Position numbers and translations under genes: made by a program. A DNA stretch of 64,000 nucleotides from Phosphitispora fastidiosa (GTDB lineage: Bacteria; Bacillota; Thermincolia; Thermincolales; UBA2595), in assembly GCF_019008365.1 (NCBI RefSeq), contig NZ_JAHHUL010000001.1, forward strand, positions 1 to 64,000. The letters are read 5' to 3'. The notes below the pieces were generated by a model that ran no database searches, was not told the origin of the DNA, and saw only the letters and a list, made by a program, of their open reading frames with translations. Shown here one piece after another: positions 1 to 7,003 of the stretch; position 1 is the first letter of the stretch, and the number at the start of each line of letters is the position of its first letter.

Positions 1-26
1 CTTGATAACAGCAGAAAATCAACAGT
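1..26. repeat. 26-nt direct repeat, left copy
   Basis: This 26-nt stretch recurs at 1050-1075 with one mismatch (A for G at the 17th base). The two copies bracket the first toxin-antitoxin pair. The left copy touches the window edge, so it may extend further. Its origin is unknown; it could be an element end, a target duplication or a remnant of a longer repeat. Confidence 0.7.
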
Positions 27-102
27 ATTCATACATAAAACGTCATTTGTGATATAATCTCTCCAAGTATGTTATAATAGAAGTCGTATTTTATGACATA
101 TA

Positions 103-408
103 TTAGAAGAAATCGGACTTTTTCAATGAACGAGTTACTAGCATTCTTACAAGAGCACTTTTACTTATACCGTTTTCCTGGGCTATTTTTTGGATCTTCT
201 CGTTTTCATTTTCGGTAAAACGAATAGTAATTACCTTGGTTCTATTTGGAATAAGAATTTCTTTATCTTCCATATTTTCAAGTGGGTTATAGTTGTCCTT
301 ATCATACTTTTCTGCATCTCCTAATAATTGTTCATCAGTAATTTGCCCTAGACTGGCAACGTCTTTAACCCTTTTGACCTTTATTGTTCTTCTTTTTCTT
401 TCACTCAT
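103..408 (-). CDS. Ribbon-helix-helix type antitoxin-like protein
   Basis: A 101-residue basic protein. Residues about 55-95 read as a ribbon-helix-helix DNA-binding fold (strand VITIRFTENENEKI, then IAQENGISKSALVRMLVTRSL), as in CopG and BrnA type antitoxins. The charged N-terminal half probably contacts the partner protein. Its start lies inside the end of the upstream gene (8-nt overlap), so the two are translationally coupled in the order partner first, DNA-binding protein second. That order and the sizes fit a type II toxin-antitoxin module in which this protein neutralises the toxin and represses the operon. The exact family is not certain from sequence reading alone. Confidence 0.6.
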   Translation of the reverse strand: MSERKRRTIKVKRVKDVASLGQITDEQLLGDAEKYDKDNYNPLENMEDKEILIPNRTKVITIRFTENENEKIQKIAQENGISKSALVRMLVTRSLKKSDFF

Positions 409-778
409 TTTGTAACACCTCTCTTTCTTGGAAATATAACTGTGTAAGACCTGAATCAGCCCAATAGGCAGTTATGATATAAAGGTTTCCATCCGGGAAC
501 AAACGGCCAACAATAAACATGACTTTACCGGTTTCAGTCTCGCAAAGGATTTCATAAAGGTTGCCTGAAGATTTTTCTTTGTCCAAGGGAGTGACGGATT
601 TTTGTCTGGGTTTCATAACGAGTATGAACGGGTCACTCAGCGCATCAACTAAGTCGTCAACATATACTTTGTGTTTATCTATTAATTTCAGTTCAATATC
701 CTCTTTAAGGATCAAGGTTCCATTAAAGCATTTTAAAAATTCAGAGCTGAAAATTCTTTTAAATATCACATGGTTCAC
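401..778 (-). CDS. Putative toxin-like partner of the RHH protein
   Basis: A 125-residue protein that I do not recognise with confidence. It ends with a beta-rich segment (TGKVMFIVGRLFPDGNLYIITAYWA) resembling the C-terminal strands of RelE/BrnT-like small RNases. It overlaps the start of a ribbon-helix-helix gene by 8 nt, an arrangement seen in BrnT-BrnA modules. Function as a toxin is inferred from context, not from visible catalytic residues. Upstream, around 785-810, an ACAA...TTGT inverted repeat could be an operator. Confidence 0.5.
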   Translation of the reverse strand: MNHVIFKRIFSSEFLKCFNGTLILKEDIELKLIDKHKVYVDDLVDALSDPFILVMKPRQKSVTPLDKEKSSGNLYEILCETETGKVMFIVGRLFPDGNLYIITAYWADSGLTQLYFQEREVLQNE

Positions 779-971
779 CTACTTGTGACAAAGTATGACA
801 TTGTATAACGATGTATTACAATCGCGTTATTATTATATATTATTTTAGGGTTTGAAGCAAGACCCGGCACATCGCCTAACATTTTAGCCGTGTTTCCGCA
901 GTTGAGCATGCAAAAACACCGGTTAGGCACTGGCCCTACCGGCGTCAAGTCATTACTCAATATGCTCAATT

Positions 972-999
972 GCGGCAACACGTGTTGGACGAAGCCGCG
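972..999. repeat. 28-nt repeat with internal 12-bp palindrome, copy 1
   Basis: An identical 28-nt sequence occurs at 5520-5547. It contains the perfect palindrome CAACACGTGTTG and is closed by GCGGC/GCCGC arms, so it can form a hairpin. The two copies roughly flank the whole toxin-antitoxin island. The 270 bases around copy 1 (779-1049) contain no convincing gene. Confidence 0.7.
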
Positions 1000-1049
1000 G
1001 GTTCAGAAACATTATGGGGATTCAAAGTTTTGTAAACCCCGGCTAAACT

Positions 1050-1075
1050 CTTGATAACAGCAGAAAGTCAACAGT
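1050..1075. repeat. 26-nt direct repeat, right copy
   Basis: Second copy of the repeat at 1-26. It begins exactly where the IS91-type transposase reading frame stops making sense (after HPHVHC), so its edge marks a recombination or insertion junction. Confidence 0.7.
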
Positions 1076-1510
1076 GGACATGAGGGTGGAACATAAGGTT
1101 TTGTCCCCAGGTATGCAGGACAAGGGTAGCGCCAATTTGTGCACCCAGGTACTTCTTATCACAGGCAAGTTCCTTCAGGGTATCTGAAGCAGCTTGGAAC
1201 AGGATAGAATACACTTCTTTCTGATTCCTGAGAGCAATTTGATTAAGCTCCTCAGGTATAGTAAAAACCACATGAAAATATCCTGCCGGCAGCAGATCCT
1301 GACGCCTGTCCTTCAGCCACTTTTCTTTGGTTATCCCCTGGCATTTGGGACAGTGTCTGTTGCGGCAGGAATTATATGAAATTTTCACATGGCCGCATTC
1401 GTCACACTCTTGTACATGGCCGCCAAACATAGAAGTGCGGCAGAACTCTATAGCATGGACAGCTTTTAACCTGAACGAATTTTTGGGGGAGGAAACAAAA
1501 CAGCCAGTTT
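1068..1510 (-). pseudogene. IS91-family transposase remnant (both ends missing)
   Basis: The minus-strand frame encodes the N-terminal zinc-binding part of an IS91-type Y2 transposase: CDECGH, then SYNSCRNRHCPKC (four-cysteine zinc site), then FHVVFTIPEELN and ending at FHPHVHC, the start of the catalytic HUH region. Intact IS91 transposases are about 350-400 residues; here only about 145 remain. The C-terminal part with the catalytic tyrosines is missing because the frame runs into the 26-nt repeat. The 5' end is replaced by a group II intron fragment, whose translation supplies the apparent upstream start. Not functional. Confidence 0.8.
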
Positions 1511-1765
1511 TGGCCAGCCACCCATATCGAGTGTTGCGCCGAAACTGGTAACAGCTAGGTGAAGTGTACACAGAGAACCATGCAGGCCGTAGGGAGGCCG
1601 TACTCCTGAAGAACATTCAGCCCCGTCAATGGATGCCTGGAGGGTCTGTCGGGGTCCAAGCACGCGGCATGTATGGAGAGTAGTACTGAGAACTTGGGTG
1701 ACCCTGTAAGTTCCGGCGTTCCTACCGTGACGGCGTAATAACCCGGACTTTGGGGTCACAAATGC
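1511..1765 (+). repeat. Group II intron fragment A (no ORF)
   Basis: Shares long near-identical blocks with 2930-3100 and 4370-4500, including the block after CATATCGAGTGTTGCGCC and a block GAGAACTTGGGTGACC. The latter, together with the downstream GTCGGATTAACCCATA and GGGAAAGCC blocks in the sister copies, matches the layout of the region just before the reverse-transcriptase ORF in bacterial group II introns. No reverse transcriptase remains. The call as group II intron is from recalled consensus, so it is probable rather than proven. Confidence 0.65.
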
Positions 1766-1834
1766 AGACCAAGCGTGTTAGCGAAAGCAAAAATGAGCAG
1801 CAAATCACTGCCCATATTTGTAGAAGTTACTCTA

Positions 1835-2149
1835 TTATAATCGTTCTTGAACATTTCGTCCGCTATACATTATGCGTAGAATATGTACTGTACTGTCAGA
1901 ATCTCTAACGATATAAAATACAAGATAATTGCTGGTAGGAAAGAATCTTAATCCTCTTGAAAGCCAAGGTTCTTTCTTGTAAAGAGTGTGTCTGTCTGGC
2001 AAGGTGTTTAATTTTAATATCTCCTGTTCAATTGTGTCACATAGATTCATAGCTATTCTTGGCTCTAATAATTCCAAAGCGATATACCTAAAAATATTCT
2101 GAAGATCCTTTTCTGCTTCGGGCGTAATGATTACTTCGTATTCTTTCAT
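1835..2149 (-). CDS. RelE/ParE-family toxin
   Basis: A 104-residue protein with the ParE/RelE layout: two N-terminal helices (TPEAEKDLQNIFRYIALELLEP), a middle segment TLPDRHTLYKKEPW, then the strands LRFFPTSNYLVFYIV and HILRIMYSGRNV. ParE-type members poison gyrase and RelE-type members cleave mRNA on the ribosome; which applies here cannot be told. It overlaps the upstream RelB/DinJ antitoxin gene by 4 nt (ATGA type) and is cotranscribed with it. Confidence 0.85.
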   Translation of the reverse strand: MKEYEVIITPEAEKDLQNIFRYIALELLEPRIAMNLCDTIEQEILKLNTLPDRHTLYKKEPWLSRGLRFFPTSNYLVFYIVRDSDSTVHILRIMYSGRNVQERL

Positions 2150-2451
2150 ACACCAAGTCCTTTTCGAATGTCAGAAAATACTTCTTTTACGGGGCGCCCT
2201 TTGTTTGCCAAATAGTCTGTGAACCCTTTCTCTATTTCAGTATCAAGCTCCGCTTCAGTCAAAGAATCAAAAGATTTAATTTTTGACGGTGCAAGTTTTA
2301 GGTCAAAGGGGATTGCTTGATTAATAACTACCTGCTTTAAGAAAAGTCCTACTGCATTTGACATTGAAATTCCTAATCCGTTAAATACTTTTTCAGCCTG
2401 TTCTTTTACATCGGGTTCGACACGTATATAGAGATTCGAAGACTTAGCCAC
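2146..2451 (-). CDS. RelB/DinJ-family antitoxin
   Basis: A 101-residue protein starting with GTG. It shows the RelB/DinJ ribbon-helix-helix start (NLYIRVEPDVKEQAEKVFNGLGISMSNAVGLFLKQVV) followed by an acidic C-terminal tail that would wrap the toxin. It lies directly upstream of the ParE/RelE-like toxin with a 4-nt overlap, the standard antitoxin-first order. A sigma-A type promoter sits just upstream. Confidence 0.88.
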   Translation of the reverse strand: MAKSSNLYIRVEPDVKEQAEKVFNGLGISMSNAVGLFLKQVVINQAIPFDLKLAPSKIKSFDSLTEAELDTEIEKGFTDYLANKGRPVKEVFSDIRKGLGV

Positions 2452-2477
2452 AAAATCACTTCCTTTCTTTAGAATTT

Positions 2478-2507
2478 ATTATATATCAATTGTACGCACA
2501 AAAGCAA
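2478..2507 (-). promoter_or_regulatory. Sigma-A promoter for the RelB/ParE pair
   Basis: On the minus strand TTGCTT (2507-2502) is followed after 18 bp by TATAAT (2483-2478), about 27 nt upstream of the antitoxin start. Confidence 0.5.
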
Positions 2508-2592
2508 TGCTTTATGCAAAAGATTGCCACTGATATCTCCTTGGCCGCTGCAACAATTTGAGCCCGTATGTCAGCCAACTGAGCTTTGTGTG

Positions 2593-2859
2593 TCATGAGT
2601 ATGCTAATGTACTCGCGGAGAACACGTATGTTGGACTGTTGGGGATAATTACGGGATATCTGGCATCCTGCAGGATGCAGCTAATTGGTTTTGAATAATT
2701 CCCAGTAGACTCCATAATGACATTAGGCCTCATGCCAGTGAGGTATTCCATATGTTCGAGACGGTCAATGACTTTTGAAACGTCCAAACTGTTAAATCCC
2801 AACCAACTCAGACGTGGTATGAATGCCTTTAGAGGGAGTGGATACTTTATCAGGAGCAA
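2593..2859 (-). pseudogene. IS110-family transposase N-terminal remnant
   Basis: The minus-strand frame contains VIMESTGNYSKPISCILQ followed by YPVIIPNSPT, the recognisable end of the DEDD (RuvC-like) domain of IS110/IS1111 transposases. Only about 88 residues are left out of about 400. The region upstream on the same strand runs into the group II intron-like repeat B. Not functional. Confidence 0.7.
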
Positions 2860-3385
2860 AAACCGCGCCAGCCGGTGGGGCGGGAAAGTTCATTTAGCTC
2901 CAATGCGATAGTACGCCAAGCAAAGCTTGGTACTGCCCATATCGAGTGTTGCGCCGAAACTGGTAACAGCTAGGTGAAGTGTACACAGAGAACCATGCAG
3001 GCCGTAGGGAGGCCGTACTCCTGAAGCACATTCAGCCCCGTCAATGGGTGCCTGGAGGGTCTGTCGGGGTCTAAGCACGCGGAGGCAGACTGATGACTTA
3101 CAGGGAGTCGGATTAACCCATATTACTCTGAGTGCGGGAAAGCCGTCCACATGGGGAAGGGGTTAACAGGAATATGCAGCCAGCAAAGGAAACATTAACC
3201 GGGCATGAAGGACTGGAGAAATTAATGCAAACCTCACTGCGGGGAATAGCATAGAAGGCAGAACAATTTCATTTAGTTTTGTCTAATCCTCAAGGCCGGG
3301 AATCTGTGCGGGGGGCGTCGGGCAACCGGCGTTCCTACCGTGACGATGAAATATTCAACCTGATTTGGGGTCAAAAAAAAGATGG
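2853..3385 (+). repeat. Group II intron fragment B (no ORF)
   Basis: The longest of the three copies. It shares with fragment C the leader from GAGCAAAAA through GCAAAGCTTGGTACTGCC, then the TGTTGCGCCGAAACTGG block, the AGGCAGACTGATGACTTA block, GTCGGATTAACCCATA and GGGAAAGCCGTCCACAT. Its tail (3330-3350) repeats the GGCGTTCCTACCGTGACG end of fragment A. The stretch just before a group II intron ORF normally looks like this, but no reverse transcriptase follows; a toxin-antitoxin pair on the other strand follows instead. Confidence 0.65.
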
Positions 3386-3403
3386 CTTTTGGCCACCTCG
3401 AAT

Positions 3404-3697
3404 TCATTTCATATACTTTTTTATAGCATCCCAAAAGTTTTCTCTTGTTCCGGCCATGACTACTACTACCAGCTCGCCTTTTTCGTTTTCTGCTAAGTAA
3501 TAGGCTATTTCATAATTTGCTCTGTTATGATATACATCACATCCTAAAATGCCTGCTAAATCACCAGTTTTACGGTCGCCGTAATCAGGATTTTTCCGGA
3601 TTTCCATTAAAGCAGATTCATACTTTTTCTTTAGCTTTTTGTCTTTAAGCTTTTTGAAGTATTTTTCAGCAGGGCTCAAAAAGACAATCGGTAGCAT
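3404..3697 (-). CDS. RelE/ParE-type toxin
   Basis: A 97-residue protein with an N-terminal helical hairpin (FLSPAEKYFKKLKDKKLKKKYESALMEI), the segment DLAGILGCDVYHNRANYEIAYYLAEN typical of RelE-superfamily mRNA interferases, and a final strand plus helix (LVVVVMAGTRENFWDAIKKYM). It starts 1 nt after the stop of an AbrB-type antitoxin gene, so antitoxin comes first. The predicted role is ribosome-dependent mRNA cleavage controlled by the upstream protein. Confidence 0.75.
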   Translation of the reverse strand: MLPIVFLSPAEKYFKKLKDKKLKKKYESALMEIRKNPDYGDRKTGDLAGILGCDVYHNRANYEIAYYLAENEKGELVVVVMAGTRENFWDAIKKYMK

Positions 3698-3698
3698 A

Positions 3699-4079
3699 CT
3701 AATCCTCCCTGCCCGAGAACATTTCTTTCATCTTGTCGTCTCCAGAGCCATTATTGTTTTTAGCGATAAGTTCGGCTTCTTCAAACATTTTTTGTATCGC
3801 AGGTCTGATCTGCGAACGGGTTTTTTTGAACTCATCAAGCAGTTGTTCACCCTGAAATCCTTTGGCAATTAGGTCTTTTAGTATTTCTTCGGCAAATTCG
3901 GTTTCTTGTTTTACTGGTCTAATGATAATTTCAGAGTTCGTCATAATACATTCAACTTCTTGACCGATATTGAGGCTGTCATAAAACCTTTGAGGAATAG
4001 TAATCTGACGTTTCTTTGATACGCTAATCCTCTTAGAATCTACGAAGCGTCTTCCTGGGTCTGACGGACCAATTGACAT
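3699..4079 (-). CDS. AbrB/SpoVT-type antitoxin
   Basis: A 126-residue protein. Residues about 15-60 form a swapped-hairpin AbrB-type DNA-binding domain (RISVSKKRQITIPQRFYDSLNIGQEVECIMTNSEIIIRPV). The rest is a helical, acidic toxin-binding tail, longer than in MazE. It is the first gene of the pair and is immediately followed by a RelE-like toxin. The AGGG ribosome binding site precedes the ATG. Confidence 0.8.
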   Translation of the reverse strand: MSIGPSDPGRRFVDSKRISVSKKRQITIPQRFYDSLNIGQEVECIMTNSEIIIRPVKQETEFAEEILKDLIAKGFQGEQLLDEFKKTRSQIRPAIQKMFEEAELIAKNNNGSGDDKMKEMFSGRED

Positions 4080-4136
4080 ATTAAACCCTCCAGTTTGTAA
4101 ATACCTATAACTTGGTTGCTTGGTTTCCTTGCTAGT

Positions 4137-4166
4137 AGTATATCATATAATGAGAAGTTTAAACAA
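4137..4166 (-). promoter_or_regulatory. Promoter for the AbrB/RelE-type pair
   Basis: On the minus strand TTGTTT (4166-4161), 18 bp, TATACT (4142-4137), about 58 nt upstream of the antitoxin start. The bases 4167-4290 hold no visible gene. Confidence 0.45.
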
Positions 4167-4289
4167 GACTTTTGGGGTAGGTTGAATACATTATACGAAC
4201 AACGGGCTAAATGGCTCGGCACAAGGCCTCGGCCCAACTTTCCCCGTCCTCGGCTGTCACGATTTCTGCGGTAAGTGGGGTAGTATGCA

Positions 4290-4660
4290 AGAGCAAAAAT
4301 CGCGCCAGCACAGTGGGCGGGAAAAGTTCATTTAGCCCCAATGCGTTAGTACGCCAAGCAAAGCTTGGTACTGCCCATATCGAGTGTTGCGCCGAAACTG
4401 GTAACAGCTAGGTAGAAGTATACACAGAGAACCATGCAGGCCGTAGGGACAGTATGGAGAGTAGTACTGAGAACTTGGGAGACCCTTTAAGTTCCGGTGA
4501 TAAAAAGCCGGTAGGTCTGACAATCGAAAAAGAGGCAGACTGATGACTTACAGGGAGCCGGATTAACCCATATTACTCTGAGGGCGGGAAAGCCGTCCAC
4601 ATGGGGACGGGGTTAACAGGAATATGCAGCCCGCAAAGGAAACATTAACCGGGCAAGAAG
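4290..4660 (+). repeat. Group II intron fragment C (no ORF)
   Basis: Third copy of the repeat family, with the same leader as fragment B but a different deletion. It keeps AGTATGGAGAGTAGTACTG, GAGAACTTGGGAGACCC, the GGAGCCGGATTAACCCATA block and GGGAAAGCCGTCCACATGG. It ends abruptly against an IS256-type transposase remnant at 4661. Confidence 0.65.
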
Positions 4661-4768
4661 GCCTTTAAACTAGTCCCTGAGCATAGCATGAACATCCTCA
4701 ACCGTCCTAAATTCCTTGGCCAATTCTCTGATGGATTTTTCTTGCATGGTTTGCATATCGACAAGCAT
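4661..4768 (-). pseudogene. IS256-family transposase N-terminal scrap
   Basis: The minus strand reads MLVDMQTMQEKSIRELAKEF then RTVEDVHAMLRD, an in-frame TAG, then FKG. This matches the start of Mutator/IS256 transposases, where the sequence normally continues LRDLFKG; the stop replaces that Leu. Only about 36 codons remain before the intron-like repeat begins. Confidence 0.55.
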
Positions 4769-4799
4769 GTCAAAAAGAAAAAAGACCCTTGATAGGTCT

Positions 4800-5024
4800 C
4801 TAAAGGTTATCCCAAAAGTCTTTTTCTGTTATTTGGAGTTGGTGCCTTAATATTCTTTTCCATAAGTGCCTTGGGATTTCTTTATGTGTTGCATGACTCA
4901 CTTTTGTTTGAAGAACCAATCCACTAATCAAAACTTTTTCAAAATACCAGTGGTCTGTGTTACGAATACATACCCAACCGTTCTTTTCACAAAACTTCTT
5001 CAGGTCACCGAATTTAGGTGGCAA
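4800..5024 (-). CDS. HicA-like small toxin
   Basis: A 74-residue protein that starts with TTG directly after the stop codon of the upstream antitoxin gene. It begins with a helix (GDLKKFCEKNGWVCIR), then a strand with DHWYFEKVL in the place of the catalytic histidine strand of HicA, then KVSHATHKEIPRHLWKRILRHQLQITEKDFW, which resembles the HicA pattern of a strand followed by helices ending in an EF-type motif. HicA toxins are dsRNA-binding-fold mRNA interferases. Similarity is distant, so the family call is tentative. A weak hairpin with T-tract (about 4797-4776) follows. Confidence 0.55.
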   Translation of the reverse strand: MPPKFGDLKKFCEKNGWVCIRNTDHWYFEKVLISGLVLQTKVSHATHKEIPRHLWKRILRHQLQITEKDFWDNL

Positions 5025-5450
5025 TTATGTCTCCAGTAAACTACGAATTTCTTCGTCATTCTCACAAAGTAGGATTCGTAACACATATGGAAAGTGGGGA
5101 CGGCGGTTGGGGGCATTTAGAAACAGTTGTGAACGGCCAATATAGTCTTGGGCATAGTCTTTAAGGTCTTGAACTAAATCAATAATAGCTTTATCAAGAG
5201 TTTCAGCATTAACATACATTTCTAGAATGTCTAGAGCTAAGGTTACTGAACCGTCTTCCTCGTTCAATACTTCTGGCTTCAAGGAAAAATTAGACAAAAG
5301 CATTTTCTGAAGATCGGTTCTGAGCAAAAGCACTTCTTCGGCTTGCTTGCGTTTAATTATCATAGGCTTATAACTGTTAAACACTTTGTTATACATAGAA
5401 GTAAAGTCTTTTCGCGCATCGGTAAATTGAAGTTCATCTAACATTTTCAT
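5025..5450 (-). CDS. Antitoxin, Phd/YefM-like N-terminus
   Basis: A 141-residue protein. The first about 45 residues (LQFTDARKDFTSMYNKVFNS then PMIIKRKQAEEVLLLRTDLQ) match the Phd/YefM dimerisation and DNA-binding fold. The long helical C-terminal part (about 95 residues) is not one I recognise and would neutralise the downstream 74-residue toxin. The genes abut with no spacing. A perfect palindrome upstream is a likely autoregulatory operator. A GGAGG site lies just before the ATG. Confidence 0.65.
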   Translation of the reverse strand: MKMLDELQFTDARKDFTSMYNKVFNSYKPMIIKRKQAEEVLLLRTDLQKMLLSNFSLKPEVLNEEDGSVTLALDILEMYVNAETLDKAIIDLVQDLKDYAQDYIGRSQLFLNAPNRRPHFPYVLRILLCENDEEIRSLLET

Positions 5451-5478
5451 GACCTCCTTTCATTTCATATAATAACAT

Positions 5479-5492
5479 ATTATGCACATAAT
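5479..5492. promoter_or_regulatory. Palindromic operator upstream of the Phd-like antitoxin
   Basis: ATTATG-CA-CATAAT is a perfect 14-bp palindrome 29 nt upstream of the antitoxin start, overlapping the promoter region. Phd/YefM antitoxins bind such sites to repress their own operon. Direct role is inferred. Confidence 0.45.
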
Positions 5493-5519
5493 GTACAGAA
5501 TGCATATTAGAAATAAAAG

Positions 5520-5547
5520 GCGGCAACACGTGTTGGACGAAGCCGCG
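5520..5547. repeat. 28-nt repeat with internal palindrome, copy 2
   Basis: Identical to 972-999. It is followed at about 5571-5600 by a short scrap of the group II intron-like repeat (CTGAGGGCGGGAAAGCCG), showing that the debris continues to this point. Confidence 0.7.
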
Positions 5548-5626
5548 TGTAGTGATTTTCGTCCTGGATGTAATACTCTGAGGGCGGGAAAGCCGTCCAC
5601 ATAGGGAAACAGAAGGAAAAACAATT

Positions 5627-5810
5627 TCATTGTCGTTTTTCCATGTATTCTTTCATTTCAAGCAAATTGCTAAATTTTACTGAATTAGCAATTGCTTTTG
5701 CAGTACCGGAAGCGATGATATCTCTATCTTTATCAAACTTACAAGTTCGCCATATTCCATCTTTCCCTATACCACAATAAAGATTTGACCCTTTTTGTTG
5801 GAATGGTCAT
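5627..5810 (-). pseudogene. Frameshifted small gene, unknown function
   Basis: Starting at the ATG at 5810 the frame reads MTIPTK and then goes wrong at a run of five A residues. Removing one A gives a continuous 60-residue protein that continues GSNLYCGIGKDGIWRTCKFD and ends LLEMKEYMEKRQ at the TGA at 5629-5627. A GGAGG site lies 14 nt before the ATG. I do not recognise the family. It may be a true pseudogene or a homopolymer error. Confidence 0.4.
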
Positions 5811-5952
5811 ACTAATTTTCTCAACCTCCTTCATTGTTACAAAGAAGGGCGGTCAAAAAGTTACTATTGTATAAGAAATGAAAAAAAAGCAATAGCAAAA
5901 CACGTCTGCCAATGGTAGACTTAAGAAAAGTAGTGACGAAAGGAGACATAAA

Positions 5953-6651
5953 ATGCTGCTGGTTTTAAATTGTCTTGTTGAAGATGAAAGTGCAGATGAA
6001 TTTGATATGGCCATGTCAATACTGCTTAAGAACACTAATTGCGTTTACCAAACTTATAGAGCCAGTCAAACAGAAAGTATCGCAGATTTACATCGGTATT
6101 CCCATCTTCTGATATCAGGTTCTGAGGCCTCAGCTTTAGACGATAATTCATGGGATGAATTACTGGTTACAACCATTGACCGCTTTATTACAGACAAAAA
6201 GCCTGTTTTAGGTATTTGTTACGGGCATCAATTCCTTGCCAGAACAATTGTTGGTAAAGAATGTCTTAAGAAAAGAGAACTGCCGGAAATAGGGTGGGCT
6301 AAGATTTACAACTGTTCCAATGAGTTGTTTAGAAGCGTAAATGATGCAGTGAGTGTTGTCTTACATTATGATGAAGTAGCGTATTTAACTGACGATTTTC
6401 GGATAATTGCTTCCTCTCAATCTTGTCCGATTCACTCTTACCAGTATAAAGACCTCCCAGTCTGGGGAATCCAATTTCACCCCGAATACAATTTAGAACT
6501 GTCAAAGGAAATATTTGAGTTGTTTTCTAAAACTGAGCCAAAATTTGATCAGAGTTTCATTAACGATTTGGATAAGGAAAGTGACCTGGAAAATATTACA
6601 AAAGTCATTAAGAATTTTATCAATGTTAAGGAAACAGGTGGAAGCCGGTGA
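5953..6651 (+). CDS. Class I glutamine amidotransferase
   Basis: A 232-residue protein of the GATase1 fold. The nucleophile elbow GICYGHQF places the catalytic Cys at residue 89, and GIQFHPEYN gives His176 and Glu178, completing the triad. These enzymes take ammonia from glutamine (or cleave gamma-glutamyl bonds) for a partner synthase or substrate. No synthetase partner is next to it; the downstream gene is DUF1294, overlapping by 4 nt, so the true substrate is open. The ATG follows an AAAGGAG site. Confidence 0.85.
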   Translation: MLLVLNCLVEDESADEFDMAMSILLKNTNCVYQTYRASQTESIADLHRYSHLLISGSEASALDDNSWDELLVTTIDRFITDKKPVLGICYGHQFLARTIVGKECLKKRELPEIGWAKIYNCSNELFRSVNDAVSVVLHYDEVAYLTDDFRIIASSQSCPIHSYQYKDLPVWGIQFHPEYNLELSKEIFELFSKTEPKFDQSFINDLDKESDLENITKVIKNFINVKETGGSR

Positions 6652-6917
6652 AATTAATATATACTATTTTGATTATCGTAAATATTTGCGGATTTATTAC
6701 TATGGCTTATGACAAGTTTCGGGCTAAAAGCGGGGGGCGGCGTATTCCGGAAATTAATTTTTTCATTACCTCAGTGCTGGGCGGAGCTGCCGGAGTTTTT
6801 TTAGGCATGAGGATATTTCGGCACAAAACCAAGCATTATTCCTTTGTAATCGGAATTCCAATTCTATTTGGATTAAACATTTTAAGCGCTTATTTATTTT
6901 TTCAAGTATTTTCTTAA
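6648..6917 (+). CDS. DUF1294 membrane protein
   Basis: An 89-residue protein with a GTG start overlapping the upstream stop. It has an N-terminal membrane segment, the family signature MAYDKFRAKSGGRRIPE, then GGAAGVFLGMRIFRHKTKH, and a final membrane segment. DUF1294 proteins are small predicted membrane proteins of unknown function. Translational coupling to the amidotransferase suggests cotranscription, not necessarily shared function. Confidence 0.8.
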   Translation: MKLIYTILIIVNICGFITMAYDKFRAKSGGRRIPEINFFITSVLGGAAGVFLGMRIFRHKTKHYSFVIGIPILFGLNILSAYLFFQVFS

Positions 6918-6941
6918 AGTCCCAAACAAATTAAAGGAAAA

Positions 6942-6958
6942 TGTCGAAATGTGTCGAA
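6942..6958 (+). promoter_or_regulatory. Tandem Spo0A boxes upstream of the cytochrome operon
   Basis: Two perfect TGTCGAA heptamers at 6942-6948 and 6952-6958, exactly 10 bp apart and in the same orientation, as expected for a Spo0A dimer on one face of the helix. They lie about 45 nt upstream of the membrane spermidine-synthase-like gene. An almost identical arrangement lies at 10010-10026. Binding is inferred from the known 0A box consensus. Confidence 0.65.
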
Positions 6959-7003
6959 AGAAGGTATTTGTGAATCTTAACAACATTATGTAAGGTGTGG
7001 AAA

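Noticed and set aside
775-981. 68-aa minus-strand frame between the first TA pair and the 26-nt repeat
   Set aside because: No ribosome binding site, no recognisable motif, and it runs through the 28-nt repeat.
1466-1759. 97-aa frame also found at 2890-3150 with near-identical protein
   Set aside because: The similarity comes from the repeated group II intron DNA, not from a protein family.
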